Assembly: GCF_964340395.1 (NCBI RefSeq)
Contig: NC_135568.1
Coordinates: forward strand, 16,481,776 to 16,545,775
Reading direction: 5' to 3'
DNA: 64,000 nt
DNA from: Glandiceps talaboti
Taxonomy: Eukaryota > Hemichordata > Enteropneusta > Spengelidae
Shown: one piece after another, positions 36,166-47,847 of the stretch
How positions within the stretch are numbered: the stretch's first letter is position 1
Layout: each line of letters begins with the position of its first letter
The notes under the pieces: generated by a model
The model's database searches: none
What the model was told of the DNA's origin: nothing
What the model saw: only the letters and a program-made list of their open reading frames with translations
Translations under genes and position numbers: made by a program

Positions 36166-37570
36166 CGTTTCGAAATGATATGCAGAGTGACCCCAAGACA
36201 ACACTTTGCACTACTCATTTTCAGAAAACGTTGTTGAAAATCTCGTCGGGAAATATATTGTCTACCATACTTATGGCCATCAATACATGATTATTGGTAA
36301 TAGTTTGCCGTTGACCACTCTCTTCATCCCCACACCAATAATTACGGGTTAGCCTGTCGTCATAAGGGATATCTTCAAACTTCATTCCAAGGGACGTGGA
36401 TTTGACTCTGACGATGATATATCCAGGTTATTTCTAAAATGTTTTATATGCCGCTACTGACGAATAATTTCTCCATGTCATGTTGCTGGCTGGTTTGATG
36501 CCCTAGTAAGACAGAGAACGGAAATTTGCTAAAAAAAGGGTAAGGCCAGAGAAATAAAAAAGCTGTCGACCTACCCATATTTTTGGGATTTCAATTTTTT
36601 GGGGGATGATGGGCAATATATCCTCATGCGGGCTTCGCATGTTTGTAAAATGCACACTATGTTTCAAAATTATGGGGATTTCTTGATATTGTGTTAATGA
36701 TACATTTAAAAATATACATTTGAGTCAATTCCAAATTATTTAATATTTTATACAGAGTATTACTTGGCTCTGATGGTACATACAAGAGTGAATTGGGGAT
36801 TAAACTACGCTGTTACATATCCGACGTGTACTAAAAGGAATGAGCAAAACTTTCTTTTATTCGTCTTTAGGCCACAGGCCAAAATGACAATTATATAACT
36901 TAATGAACAACAGAATACAGTATAACAGGTTAAACTTTACGACCATGGGAAGGGGACCGAGCAGTCAGTGGGCCAACAAAAGTCTGATAGTCTGAAAGTC
37001 TTGAAATGATTTGCTCTTTATTCGTGATATTTTGGTACCAAATTAAACTTCAGGAGCAGTCATTTACCAAGTGTACATCCACAAAATATCTTTCAGCTTT
37101 GCTTCATAGCCAAATAATATGTACTGCATAGCAAATTGTCTCAATCGTGGTATTCAAGCATTGTAAGACTTTGAATTATGTGTATGGTTTGATATTTTAT
37201 AACTCTAAATGGCCTCCTACATTGTCTTATTTTTTCATCTTTGAAGGTGTCTCCTTCCAATCAGTAGCAATCACGGTGGTAATTGTCTTTCTCCCATAAC
37301 AAGATGGAAGGTAGCTGGCTAAGTACCTCCCTGTATAGGTTAGAGCTCATTATGAGACATCTCCTTATGCATGTGAAATCCACATCCTTTGCAAAGTAAT
37401 CTCGTTTGGAGTATTATTGTAGTTGGTTATCACTGTTATTTTAATGAATCTTTGTATCATGTAATTTGATATCTCCACTTTAGTGTAGGTGACGGAAATG
37501 GTGGCTAAGATAATTCCGGAGTTTCATTTGGCGGGTGTTAATATTTTTTAAGAGGAGAGGGTGGAAGGAG
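36166..37570. other. Non-coding spacer
   Basis: No gene or repeat recognised. Confidence 0.4.
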
Positions 37571-37574
37571 CTAC

Positions 37575-38660
37575 AAAATTTGTTAGCGCCAGCCGGACGT
37601 AGTCCGGGACGGGGGCTTATAAATTGGGCTCCATCCGTCCGTCCATCCGTGCAACTGTATGTGTGCCCGGAGCCATTTCTAGGACATTCATCGACTGATT
37701 TCTTTCAAACCTAGTAACTGGATAATGAACTATGACTTACATATTCACGTCAATTTGCTTTGGGATATGGTGCAAGCTAGCCTACTTAGAGCCATTTTGA
37801 TTTTTTAACATGTCATGAGCAATTGTTCAGTCATATTTGAACTGACTTGGTTCAGTTCTAAGACAAGACCAATGAACTACCTAGTATATCCGATTGCCTT
37901 GATATTTGGTGGGGACATTACTTCGTGTAGATGAGAAATTGTTCAATGGAAATGATCGCATCAGAGATGTGCGTTTTGGGTCAAAAAATGTTATTCGTGG
38001 TGTGTGAAAATGCTTTAACCCAGCTTAGAAATAAGAGGATCTTGTTTTATTGATGCAATAAAATCATTTAAATCTTGTATGGGCTATTTCACATCTCAAT
38101 GTAAATGCCAAGATTTGAGGTTACTTGCTTGGAAATGTTTAGCTGAATTAAATCATAGAAAATGTCTGATTAAAACGTGTTAAAAATGTGATTTTTGGTC
38201 AAAAAACTTAAACTTCAAAACTACTAATCAGATTGGCCTGAAATGTGGTGGGAATGTTCTTAGGAGCATGTTAATTTAGGTTTTTTCATGACATGATGAA
38301 TTTATTAGTGATATGCAAATTAGGGCTAAAATGTATCTTTTTGGTCAAAAGTCTTTTATTCCAAAACTGTTGAGCAGACTGGACTGAAATGTGATGAGGA
38401 TGCATCTGGGAGTGTGCAGATGAAGAACTATCAAGCATATGATGAGCTCATGAATGATATGCGAATAAGGCGCAACAAATGTGAATTTTGGTCAAAAACT
38501 TAAATCTCAGAAAGTACTTTATCAATGAGACTAAAACTGTGTGAGATACTACCATAAGTACGTTTTCTGTAAAAGATTTTGGTCCTAGCGACAATGAATA
38601 CGCCCATAGCAACAACCAAATGGCAGTGTATTTTGGTCAAATAATAATAAGATCATTAGG
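37575..38660. repeat. Degenerate ~145-bp tandem repeat with CCGTCC-rich head
   Basis: Starts with GCCGGACGTAGTCCGGGAC and CCATCCGTCCGTCCATCCGT. Units then carry TTTTGGTCAAAA near 38202, 38341, 38487 and 38631 (spacing about 140-148 bp). Each unit also has variants of AATCAGATTGGCCTGAAATG and a GATGAGCTCATGAATGATAT-like segment. Non-coding. Confidence 0.7.
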
Positions 38661-39753
38661 TAGGCAAGTGAGTAAACATTCAAAAATGTATGCAAATATC
38701 CTCGCATTCTAGAGATGTACAATTCTATCATGTGCCCGACACTACATGAACATAACAGTGGTAACTGAATTTAATGTCCAAATGTAACAATAAGAGATTT
38801 CTTTATAAATAGATGTAGGCTTTGAATAAAATAAAGGTTTCACATTGGAATTTAACCTATATTTAAAAATACTTTATCAGCAAAGTTTTCCCTTTCAATC
38901 TCGATTTTGGGCAGACACAGCATCGCCCATGATCACTAGTGGGGAGGGTATGGGAGGGGTGTTTCCTTTCCACGGTGATCACCAAGAAACGAACATATAG
39001 GAGGCTATTTAATAAAATGTTAAACCATACACATTATTGAAAGACGGCCACAGAGTATTTGAAAAATTATCTTCAATACCCCAATCTTACTCTTACAACA
39101 TTATTATACGTTGTATGGCTATACTGTCTACATTTTAACATGTAGAGATATTTGGCAGACACACACATTCTCATGGCAGTTACGTGATACTATGTAGAGC
39201 AAATGAATACACATCACTAACGTTTATATATGAAGGAATACAGTACTTCGTGGTTTAATGATTTAATAAAATCAGGATACCTACCAGAACTTCGACAATG
39301 CCCTTATCTACCACGCTTCTCTCAGTTGCGTAACCTTGATATAACACAGGCCACAGAATCTTTATTTTATATCCATCACACTTGGCCTGTATCATTCCAC
39401 TTGTCATTTGCTCGCTTTCCACTTCGTGCTGGAGTGAGTTGAAAATAGTGCTTTCAGTATCGATGCAATATTTCGGTGTTTGAACAATCAGCATCAGGCA
39501 TATTCTAGCAGCTTCCTTCACAAACTTCAACAGGGCGTCCCCTTTTGTGGAATCATATATGCCGGGCATTATGGATGTGAATTTTTTCATTACTTTCTGT
39601 TAAAACGAATGCAAATAATACATCATTTTAATACTGATCTTTATCCCAGATATAGCCCAGATAACTGTTCGAATTTGCTGAACGAAGTTTAGACTAGTTG
39701 TATGGAGTAAGTCGTTGTCAACAAATCATTTTTCTTGACCAAGAACATCCTAT
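38661..39753. other. Non-coding stretch with an unassigned open frame
   Basis: A minus-strand frame at 39255-39590 (111 codons) adjoins the Penelope-like fragment but shows no RT or GIY-YIG motif that I can recognise. Otherwise AT-rich spacer. Confidence 0.3.
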
Positions 39754-40011
39754 TTCATACATAGTGACACTTATTAAGATGTGATGAACCATACTGCAAA
39801 TATGAATGTGAATCAATAGGTTTAGCATAAATAGATGTAGTTCCTCACGTTTGAGTGAAGCTGCGCCAACGCCATCGTCAATAAATCGTCTATATAAATC
39901 AGGTAAGATCCCTTGATACAAACTGAAAATAAGGTATTCCTGATAAGCCATAAATAAACAAGCATAACTAGGACCAAGAAAACTTTTCATAGCAACGCCG
40001 CGTTTCTGCAT
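39754..40011 (-). mobile_element. Penelope-like element reverse-transcriptase fragment
   Basis: Reads KRGVAMKSFLGPSYACLFMA, then LYRRFIDDGVGAASLKREEL, the RT block around the catalytic F/Y-I-D-D motif in the Penelope style. After a frameshift it reads YAKPIDSHSYLQYGSSH, the conserved strand downstream of the catalytic motif. The sequence between these blocks is shortened by deletion. Inactive remnant. The GIY-YIG end of a related element lies at 63457-64000. Confidence 0.78.
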
Positions 40012-40045
40012 AAATTACCTGTCATTAAAGGTAAAATAATTACAC

Positions 40046-40078
40046 GTAATAACAATACATACATACATACATAAATAG

Positions 40079-40110
<32 letters not shown>

Positions 40111-40138
40111 CATACATACATACATACATACATACATA
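40046..40138. repeat. (ATAC)n microsatellite
   Basis: Two blocks of ACAT/ATAC repeats separated by AAATAGTTT. Confidence 0.95.
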
Positions 40139-40483
40139 GATAGTTAGTTTTTAGTTAGTTATTTTATTCACTGTACTAGTTAAATATAGATACACAACAC
40201 ACAAGGCAATGGTACCGCTAACATAATTATAACACACTAAAATAAAAGTCAATAAGTACAGAGGGTCAACCAAAGGCAGATGGCACATAATTATATTACA
40301 TGTAACAGTTTAGACCTGGAGTCAAAAACACTGAAAATTTAAACACTTCGGATTTACGACAGTGTATATGGACATTTTCATATATGGATTGGGGACAAGC
40401 TATAATAAGCAGTTTGAGATTATCTTTGGTCGTAGATTTTAAGAATGTCTGATGAGATTTTGACCATGGCAACAATATCCGTT
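40139..40483. other. Non-coding stretch
   Basis: Possibly the 3' UTR of the minus-strand LINE fragment immediately to the right; no gene. Confidence 0.3.
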
Positions 40484-41000
40484 TTACAGAAAAGGTCTTT
40501 CAATGAAACAAAGCTGACACCTGGGTTGGCTTGTCATATGATCTGACTGTGGAAAATTCAATATTAAATGAGCCTCACTTTGTACCTCGCCACAACTACA
40601 AATACGTGCTTCACGTGGTGTAATTGGTCGAGTCAATTGGCCAGTCTCGATGGCAAGATTATGCGAAGATGTACGAAGTCGCGTAAAGTCAATTCGTTGA
40701 TGTTCTGATAATATAGATAAACGGTCCGTATATACATTGTGAATCAGCAAGTACGGATTAATCTGTTTCTGTAGGATACAAACTTTGAGTCAGTTTCTAA
40801 ATGTACACGCGATTTAATGTCTATCATTTGGTCACTTTCTTTACAGACTTTATCTAGATAGAGGAAAGATTTAGTTTTCGCTGATTTACATTGCATCCAC
40901 ACGTGATGAAAAGGGTCACCGGGAACGGTCGCACGCTCCTGTACACGTTTACTGATGATTTTTTTCTGCGTTGACCGAATACGCTGTTTCAATGTAGGTA
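40484..41000 (-). mobile_element. LINE ORF2 C-terminal fragment
   Basis: In two frames it reads ERATVPGDPFHHVWMQCKSA, YLDKVCKESDQMIDIKSRVH and then DRLSILSEHQRIDFTRLRTS, SHNLAIETGQLTRP and CSCGEVQSEAHLIL. This is the post-RT region with the terminal Cys/His knuckle, here degraded. The frame shifts at about 40745. It is a different subfamily from the LINE at 42.1-44.3 kb. Confidence 0.65.
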
Positions 41001-41003
41001 GTC

Positions 41004-41052
<49 letters not shown>

Positions 41053-41071
41053 TACATACATACATACATAC
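41004..41071. repeat. (AC)n-(ACAT)n microsatellite
   Basis: AC dinucleotides to 41048, then five ACAT units. Confidence 0.95.
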
Positions 41072-41150
41072 ACAGTGCCGTAGCTTGTGTGTGTGTGTGT
41101 GGGGGGGGAGGGGGACAGCTGCCCCCCCCCCACCGAGATTTTGGAAAAAA
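41072..41150. mobile_element. Transposon end with CAGTGCCGTAGC terminus
   Basis: CAGTGCCGTAGC followed by a GT tract, G run, CAGCTG and C run. This resembles hAT-type termini (CAGTGGCGTAGC-like). A comparable right end, GGGGGCAGCTGCCCC with GCAGGCTACGGAACTG, occurs at 54634-54676. The two probably belong to separate truncated copies. Confidence 0.4.
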
Positions 41151-41830
41151 AGCAAGAAAAAAAGCTACTTTTTGAATACATAGCGGTGTTATTAAAATCG
41201 TTATTTACATGACGATTCCTTTCATGCGCGATTTAAATTGATGGTTATGGACTGTACACTGACGCCTCACTAATATGCATCTTTAATCTCTATTGTACGC
41301 TGGCTTAACTTTGAATAAAAATGTGTCCAGTTGAAAATTGTAACTTTTTGCAGCAAATTAAAAAATCTTTGTACGGGAAAGTACAAAAGAAGTACGCACA
41401 TGCACTGTACATTTTCCGCGAGTAGCAGTAGTCTTGAAAGTCTCCTTCATTTGAAGATAGCAAGTCGCAATCATAACGTCAGTGAGTGAAACTCAAAATA
41501 AAAGACGGTAAAAGTCGTTCAACGTGAGGTCGCCTGTTATGCTACATGCAGTGACTCAGAAGATGCGTTCGGTCTCATTTACATCTTGTTCCTTATATTA
41601 AAACATTTCATACTGATAAAACGGCAGATCTCCTTTTGGAATATTTGGTGGCCCTGAAAACTATTAATCTAGGTACGCAGTTTAAGATCCACTCTTTGAA
41701 GATCCACTTTCAATAATTGTGTTCGACGTTGTCGTTGGTTAAAATGTTGTTTGATATAATTATATCTCATTGCATACTGACACTAGCTATATTCCGCAAT
41801 TCATTTTGCAGCGACAAACAACGCAGAATT
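41151..41830. other. Non-coding stretch
   Basis: No gene recognised. Confidence 0.35.
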
Positions 41831-42023
41831 TTGAAAAAAAAGTTTACTCCTTTAACTATTACCGACTTCACAGCTTTTACAATTTTCTTTGTTCATTCCA
41901 AATTCTTTCTGACACAAGGGTGGCAGAGAAACTTCAGAAAATTGTAAAAGCTATGAAGTGTCTGGCTAGCGGCTATCTTGCCAGCACAAGGTGATGCCAT
42001 TTTCGTCTGCTGTGAAAACGTAC

Positions 42024-42108
42024 ACATTTGCACATGACGGCATCAAAATCGACCGTGGAAATCAAGTCAAAGTTCTTGGCGTTGTCCTCTCAATTAATTT
42101 AAGCTGGC
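42024..42108. repeat. 85-bp target-site duplication, left copy
   Basis: Begins ACATTTGCACATGACGGC and ends TTTAAGCTGGC. It is identical to 44325-44409 except for one base (ATTAATTT versus ACTAATTT). It directly flanks the nested LINE. Confidence 0.85.
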
Positions 42109-44324
42109 CGTTGAATGAATGAATATTTTATTCGTATCATATTAGGCCACCGGCCTTTATATACAAAACTTTATAAACCAAAAGTTGTACAGTGGTTTAC
42201 CATCATCTAGATTTTTCCAATCATTTCAGCTCTTTTCTGAAAAGCAAAGTGAACATAACGTGAGAATTGTCTAATTAAATGTTCGTGTTTTGTTGATAAT
42301 AGTATAAAGAACTTATATAAAACAGGTGGGTCGAAGAAACAATCTGGAATGTACTTCCTTCTTACGTCATCATATGTAGGACAGACCAGACAAAAGTGAT
42401 ATTCATCTTCAATTGTTCTATTTTGACAGAAGGGACACACCCGGTCACTTCTAGGGGGTTTTGTTCTTTCCCATCTACAGTTTTCAATTTGTAGCTGATG
42501 AGATGACGTACGAAGGCGACAGAATGCATAGCGGAACACTTTTTTATTTACTACATCTAGGTAAATCTCATAGGTCAATAGAGATTTGAAATTACAATAC
42601 ATGTCTAGTTTAGAGGTTTCTAACATTTCACTGTGTATAAGTTGACTATTGATATCCTTTCACCTGTCCTTGAATATATTGATAAAACTATTTTTTTTCC
42701 AACACCCTGTGTCTGCCATACTTCACTAAAACCAAAACAACATAACAACTTAACAAGTGTTTGACGTCAAGGGCCCAACAATTTACACCATTTTCAGCCG
42801 TTCCGTACTGATACTTATAGCATAGAGACAGGATGCGGTCTGGTTTCAAACTTAAACCAATACTTGATTATTTTGATTTGTCTGGTAACAATTAATTGTA
42901 AGCGACCGGTTTCAGCAAGGGAAGCACAGTTTGGCGTATGTCGATTTAAACCCAATATGTAACGTAGAAATTTACTATGGACACGTTCAATGTCAGTTGC
43001 TTTATGAAAACCCCAAACCTCTGCTGCATAGTTGAGTATCGGTGATATTTTTCCCTCAAAAACTTTAAGCGCGGTTTTGACTGGTATGTCTCCAAGTTTA
43101 GCGAGTTGGGTTTTAACAGTAAACATAGCTTTGCTGGCTTGAGCTGCAAGGGTTTTCTGAACTAAATACCATTTGCCGCTACTCGACATAATGATTCCAA
43201 GGTATTTATAAAAAGGGACAACGTCAAGTTTGTGCCCATCTAAGAACCATTTCTCAGTTTTCTTAATTATCCCACCTCGTTTAAATACAATAATTTTAGT
43301 TTTGGCATAATTTACATTTAGGAGCCAACGTTTACAATACGTGGACAATTTATTTAATAATCTTTGCAGCCCGACGACGGTACCACTCAATAAGACCAGA
43401 TCGTCTGCAAATAGTAATAGCCGCAAATTTAGGCCAGCAATATAGACTCCGGCAGAATTTTCGGTTTGTAATTCGGTTTGTAATTTGTACCCTATCAAAG
43501 GCTTTTTCAAAATCGACATACGCACAAAACATTCTTCTTTTGGGTTTAGCTAAATAATCTGTAATACTAGTATTAAGGATAAATATATTATCTACTGTAC
43601 TCCGCTGTTTCTTAAAGGCAGATTGTAGTTCGATGATAGGACCGTTTTCATTTAACCATAAATCCAGTCTCTTACATAAAATGGAACAAAATATCTTACC
43701 AACAACGGGAAGTAAATTTATACCACTGTAATTTCCGGGATTCTCACGACTACCACTTTTGAAGATTGGAGTTATCATACCTTTCACCCACTCTTGTGGG
43801 AAGGTACATTTTGATAACAACAGATTGAACAGGTTACACAACATATTTGCGAAAACTTGAGGCGAGTTTTTAAAGAATTCACCACCTATACCATCAACAC
43901 CTTGTTGTTCTTTAATTTTTGAATACAATTGTTGACCTCCTCTACTGACATAGGCTCGTCTAACATTCTACAATTGACATCACTGTCAATATTTACATCT
44001 GCATTAATTTCTGTCAAATTAGTTTTGATTTGAGCATGAAAATCAGAAAAACTTTCGTCACTTTGGATTTTGGGGTCAAATAAGTTTGCAAAGTATTCAA
44101 ACCATGACTCTTTTCGAATGGTCTTTGGTAAACCAGGTGCGAATTCTTTAAAATAGCTCCAAAAATTTCGCAAATTATTTTCTTTTGCACATACAACAAA
44201 TCTGTCTACTTTTTGTTGATTATGAATTTTCTTCTTATACTTAATAAATTGTGTGTACTGTTTCTTAGCGTCAAGGTAGTGTCTTAAGTTTTGTGTATTT
44301 CTATTATTTCTAAAACAATCTAAA
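42109..44324 (-). mobile_element. Nested 5'-truncated LINE, RT motif B lost
   Basis: Minus-strand ORF2 in several frames, from right to left. First come a linker and IQKLKNNK (44347-43886). Next are GVDGIGGEFFKNSP, GMITPIFKSGSRENPGNYSG, QSAFKKQRSTVDNIFILN and RT motif A CAYVDFEKAFDRV (about 43500-43540). A deletion removes motif B, and then comes motif C LLLFADDLVLLSG (about 43430-43370). The post-RT block is ISPILNYAAEVWGFHKATDI. The terminal Cys/His knuckle is CPFCQNRTIEDEYHFCLVC (about 42440-42380). The 3' end (left) carries ATTCATTCATTC-type repeats. Dead element of the same broad group as that at 32.2-34.4 kb. Confidence 0.85.
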
Positions 44325-44409
44325 ACATTTGCACATGACGGCATCAAAATCGACCGTGGAAATCAAGTCAAAGTTCTTGGCGTTGTCCTCTCAACTAATT
44401 TAAGCTGGC
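44325..44409. repeat. 85-bp target-site duplication, right copy
   Basis: See 42024-42108; 84 of 85 bases identical. It restores the reading frame of the interrupted older LINE on this side. Confidence 0.85.
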
Positions 44410-44570
44410 AGTTACATATTCAGGATATCCTCAAAAAGCTTACAATCGTAATTGAAATAGTTGATTTGTGAATTTAAGGGAACGTTTGGTATTGAATGCA
44501 TTTTCGTCTTTTCCTGTTTCTGAGTGTCTGTAAGTGGGTAATCCTGTAGACATCTCAAATAAAAAGAAAT

Positions 44571-44760
44571 AAAAAAATAACGTCATCGGTTTTCGTGCCT
44601 GTATGTGTATGAACATTGTTGACCGGCAAACATCATTTGCATTGAACAGCTACATACAAAGTGGCCACATAATGACCAATCCCAGCATTGAAAGGGACAA
44701 CGTGTGTTACAAACATGTATGTATATGCATGTATGCATCGTGCCTGCATGTACACATTAC
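44571..44760. other. Non-coding spacer
   Basis: No recognised feature. Confidence 0.4.
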
Positions 44761-44845
44761 TCATCAAAAATGATATATGAGCTGGTTTAATTTCGCGTAA
44801 TGCAGCCATTAGAATAAATACTTCCTCACCAACCACATCAGAAAA
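44761..44845 (-). CDS. Candidate exon 4 of the minus-strand coiled-coil gene
   Basis: Between a weak acceptor (CTCTTGGGAG) and a GTAATG donor lies an 85-nt open segment reading FSDVVGEEVFILMAALREIK and PAHISFLM. Entry phase 0 fits the phase-0 end of exon 3 at 46064. The acceptor lacks a good pyrimidine tract, so this is tentative; the true next exon may be elsewhere or outside the window. Confidence 0.22.
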
Positions 44846-46063
44846 CTCCCAAGAGCAGTAGATGTTTCCTGTTTCCGACCATCTTCTTTACGCAATTGAA
44901 TAACCGATATTTTATCAGCCCCATTTGTGATCACGCATTAACTGGAAATGGGGCAATAAGTTTATACATTTGAAAGGACATTTGATACATTGATTATATA
45001 CATTTGATTATGACTGAAATGAAGGCCAAACATGATTTATCATCCAATTCGAATGACAGGAGCCTTGCAAATACAAATTGTTAGTGCTTGTTTATTATAA
45101 CCTGATTATTACTTGCCTCAGAAATTACTGTTGAATCCATGAAGTGAGCATTTTTCTTGAAGAATGGATAAAGTTGATCTTCAAAGCTAGTAAAATCAAC
45201 CATGTGCTCAGTTATTACTGCCGAGGTCTATCAAACCGTAAAAGTAAAACAGAAGTTTGCATTAATTAGCATACAGTGAAATAGGTATTAGCTGCTATTT
45301 ATTAACACACATAAACGCATTTTTTAAAATGCGAGACAGTTTTGTAAAGACGATGTACAACCGAACGTCTTTGTTAAACGTTAAGGGCTGGTGAACATAT
45401 GTACTTCCCAATAGTTTTGTTTAAAATGACATTATGCCATCATATAGTGAATTTCTACCATCATATGATAGATTTCTACCATCATATAACGACGTTATAC
45501 CACTATATAACGATGGTAAAAGTATTTACAGAGAAAATACTCCACAAATAAGAACAATAAGGAATATCACAAAAGACAGAAAACAAGTGACATTTAACAG
45601 AGCGGGATGCAAATTTAAAGTCACGCATTACCTCTGACATAAACAAGTCGAGTCTGAGCTTTGATATCATTTATCCATGACATCCGATGTAAACCACATG
45701 AGATTTACATTGAATATGACGGCTGTTGAAAATGTTAGACCTATGGTTTCATACATATTTATAGTATGACCTTCTATTCAACATAATATTTATATGCATT
45801 CTGTACCACCCATATCACACGATGCATTCATTGAGAATTCTGCTTATGGAGGATGCCTGAGTAATATGGCAAGCAATATCCAGTTGTGTGGTTTTGTAAT
45901 TGTATGAAATGTTAGGATATTTACAATACTACACACGAAACACATTTTACTTTTAATTTACAACAACAAAAGCCTAAATCGAGGACGGGTAAATAAGATG
46001 CTTAGCTTAAACCAACTTTTGATCTTGTAAACATGCATTTCATATGAAAGTGTAGATACTAAC
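44846..46063. other. Presumed intron of the minus-strand coiled-coil gene
   Basis: AT-rich; a short TACCATCATAT-type repeat occurs at 45436-45510. No other feature seen. Confidence 0.35.
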
Positions 46064-46174
46064 CGTACTACAAGGGCGTTGTATACACAGAGTAAATAAG
46101 CCACTGTTCTTGAGCTCTTGTGTTTGCTTTTGCAGAACTCCATTGACAAAATTGCACGCTTCTGTATACACAGA
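46064..46174 (-). CDS. Coiled-coil gene, exon 3
   Basis: 111 nt between acceptor CTCTTTTTCAG and donor GTTAGT, phase 0 at both ends. Encodes SVYTEACNFVNGVLQKQTQE followed by LKNSGLFTLCIQRPCST, an amphipathic helix and a Cys-containing turn. Choosing the GTATGT donor for exon 2 makes this frame the used one; the alternative exon 2 donor would lead to a stop here. Confidence 0.5.
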
Positions 46175-46508
46175 CTGAAAAAGAGGGACATAGGCACAAG
46201 AACAATTTATTTTATTTGTAAAATTGAAAAAAGGTTATTATTTTCACCAATATGGAAGGCAGTAGCAAAAGTAAAGATATTCATTTGAATTAGCAATATG
46301 ATTTACACCGAGTTCCTATGTGTTATAATTCGAACGATACTACCTGAAAAGGTGACTTACTAATTTTAGCACCAAGTCAAATCATCAGAGTGTCATACGT
46401 CAGCACGACCTTTTGATAGTCATACATACAACAATTAAATAAACGTTCAGAATTAATATCAGAATGCCGACATCAAAGTAGATATATATTGACCAACTTC
46501 CATATCAC
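46175..46508. other. Presumed intron 2 of the coiled-coil gene, right of exon 3
   Basis: No separate feature recognised. Confidence 0.35.
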
Positions 46509-46615
46509 CAATCTGATTAAAATCTGACATGGTTTGTTCTGGGTGACAAAACAAACGACACAAAATGATGGAAATAGAGTTAGCGAAAGTCATCTAGCTG
46601 CTTTCACCACATTAT
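46509..46615. mobile_element. MITE family A, copy 2 (deleted)
   Basis: CAATCTGATTAAAATCTGAC at the left and GCTGCTTTCACCACAT at the right match the reverse complement of the element at 7512-7689. The central hairpin is partly deleted but GTTCTGGGTGAC and AACGACACAAAATGATGG are retained. Confidence 0.65.
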
Positions 46616-46651
46616 CACTTTGAATTTGGAACGTCATAGAACAATACTGCC

Positions 46652-46695
46652 AGTCGTCTGATGATCACAACAGCGTGAAACACTGTGTAACGGTT
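46652..46695 (+). ncRNA. Hammerhead-ribozyme motif, partly degraded
   Basis: The core CTGATGA (46658-46664) and GAAAC (46677-46681) are intact. The next five bases form a loop and GTA gives the cleavage triplet. AGTCGT before the core pairs with ACGGTT after it (two wobbles). Stem II keeps only two of four pairs. (AT)n begins about 23 bp downstream. Confidence 0.5.
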
Positions 46696-46716
46696 CATGT
46701 GTATCTTCGTACTGTG

Positions 46717-46718
<2 letters not shown>

Positions 46719-46807
<89 letters not shown>
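46719..46807. repeat. (AT)n microsatellite
   Basis: About 44 AT units directly 3' of the hammerhead-like motif. A poly-A tract follows at 46902-46934. Confidence 0.95.
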
Positions 46808-46810
<3 letters not shown>

Positions 46811-46900
46811 AATAGTATCAAACTCGTAGAATAGAGTGCTCGATGCTTGGGTAAGCAGGGCGGGAATAATCAAAGTGGGTCAAAAAAAAGCGGGAATAAT

Positions 46901-46938
<38 letters not shown>

Positions 46939-47113
46939 AACTCATCTCAAAGTGCCGACACGAAAACAAGTTCTACATAGCGAACTTCAAAAGTAACATC
47001 ACCTGACAAATCTGAGGACCCCTTGTATGCATAGAAACAATACACAATTAACTGTCAATAAATTCTTTCACACCTTACACATATAAATACAGTAACACAA
47101 CGAGTAGCTGACA

Positions 47114-47156
47114 GTTGTCTGATGAACGCATTGAGCGTGAAACTCGGAGTTACAAC
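47114..47156 (+). ncRNA. Type I hammerhead-ribozyme motif, intact core
   Basis: Stem I is GTTGT (47114-47118) with ACAAC (47152-47156). The core is CTGATGA (47119-47125). Stem II is ACGC/GCGT with a five-base loop (47126-47138). GAAAC (47139-47143) follows, then stem III of two pairs (A-U, C-G) with loop TCGGA, and the GTT cleavage triplet (47149-47151). Cleavage is predicted after 47151. Very short stem III is known for hammerheads in Penelope-like elements and other retroelements, and Penelope-like remnants lie elsewhere in this window. Activity is not proven: stem I is only five pairs, and tertiary loop contacts cannot be judged here. Confidence 0.7.
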
Positions 47157-47188
47157 CAAGCACCTCAAGTTCCAACCAACCCACTTTG

Positions 47189-47847
<659 letters not shown>

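Larger units (their letters stand above)
41831..44570 (+). mobile_element. Older LINE fragment, split by a nested LINE
   Basis: Plus-strand non-LTR fragment. It reads TYTFAHDGIKIDRGNQVKV, LGVVLSTNLSWQLHIQDIL and KKLTIVI (read across 44325-44450), the RT palm/thumb block K-V-L-G-V. It is interrupted after 42108 by a minus-strand LINE that duplicated 85 bp of this sequence. The left part, 41831-42023, includes the dispersed repeat also found at 26755-26876. The 3' end near 44570 is AAATAAAAAGAAATAAAAAA. Confidence 0.65.

Noticed and set aside
39255-39590. 111-codon minus-strand frame beside the Penelope-like relic
   Set aside because: No RT, GIY-YIG or other motif recognised. It is open by chance as far as I can tell.
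42490-42500. CTGATGA at about 42493, 54242 and reverse-strand sites as further hammerheads
   Set aside because: No GAAA box or compatible stems follow at the required distances.
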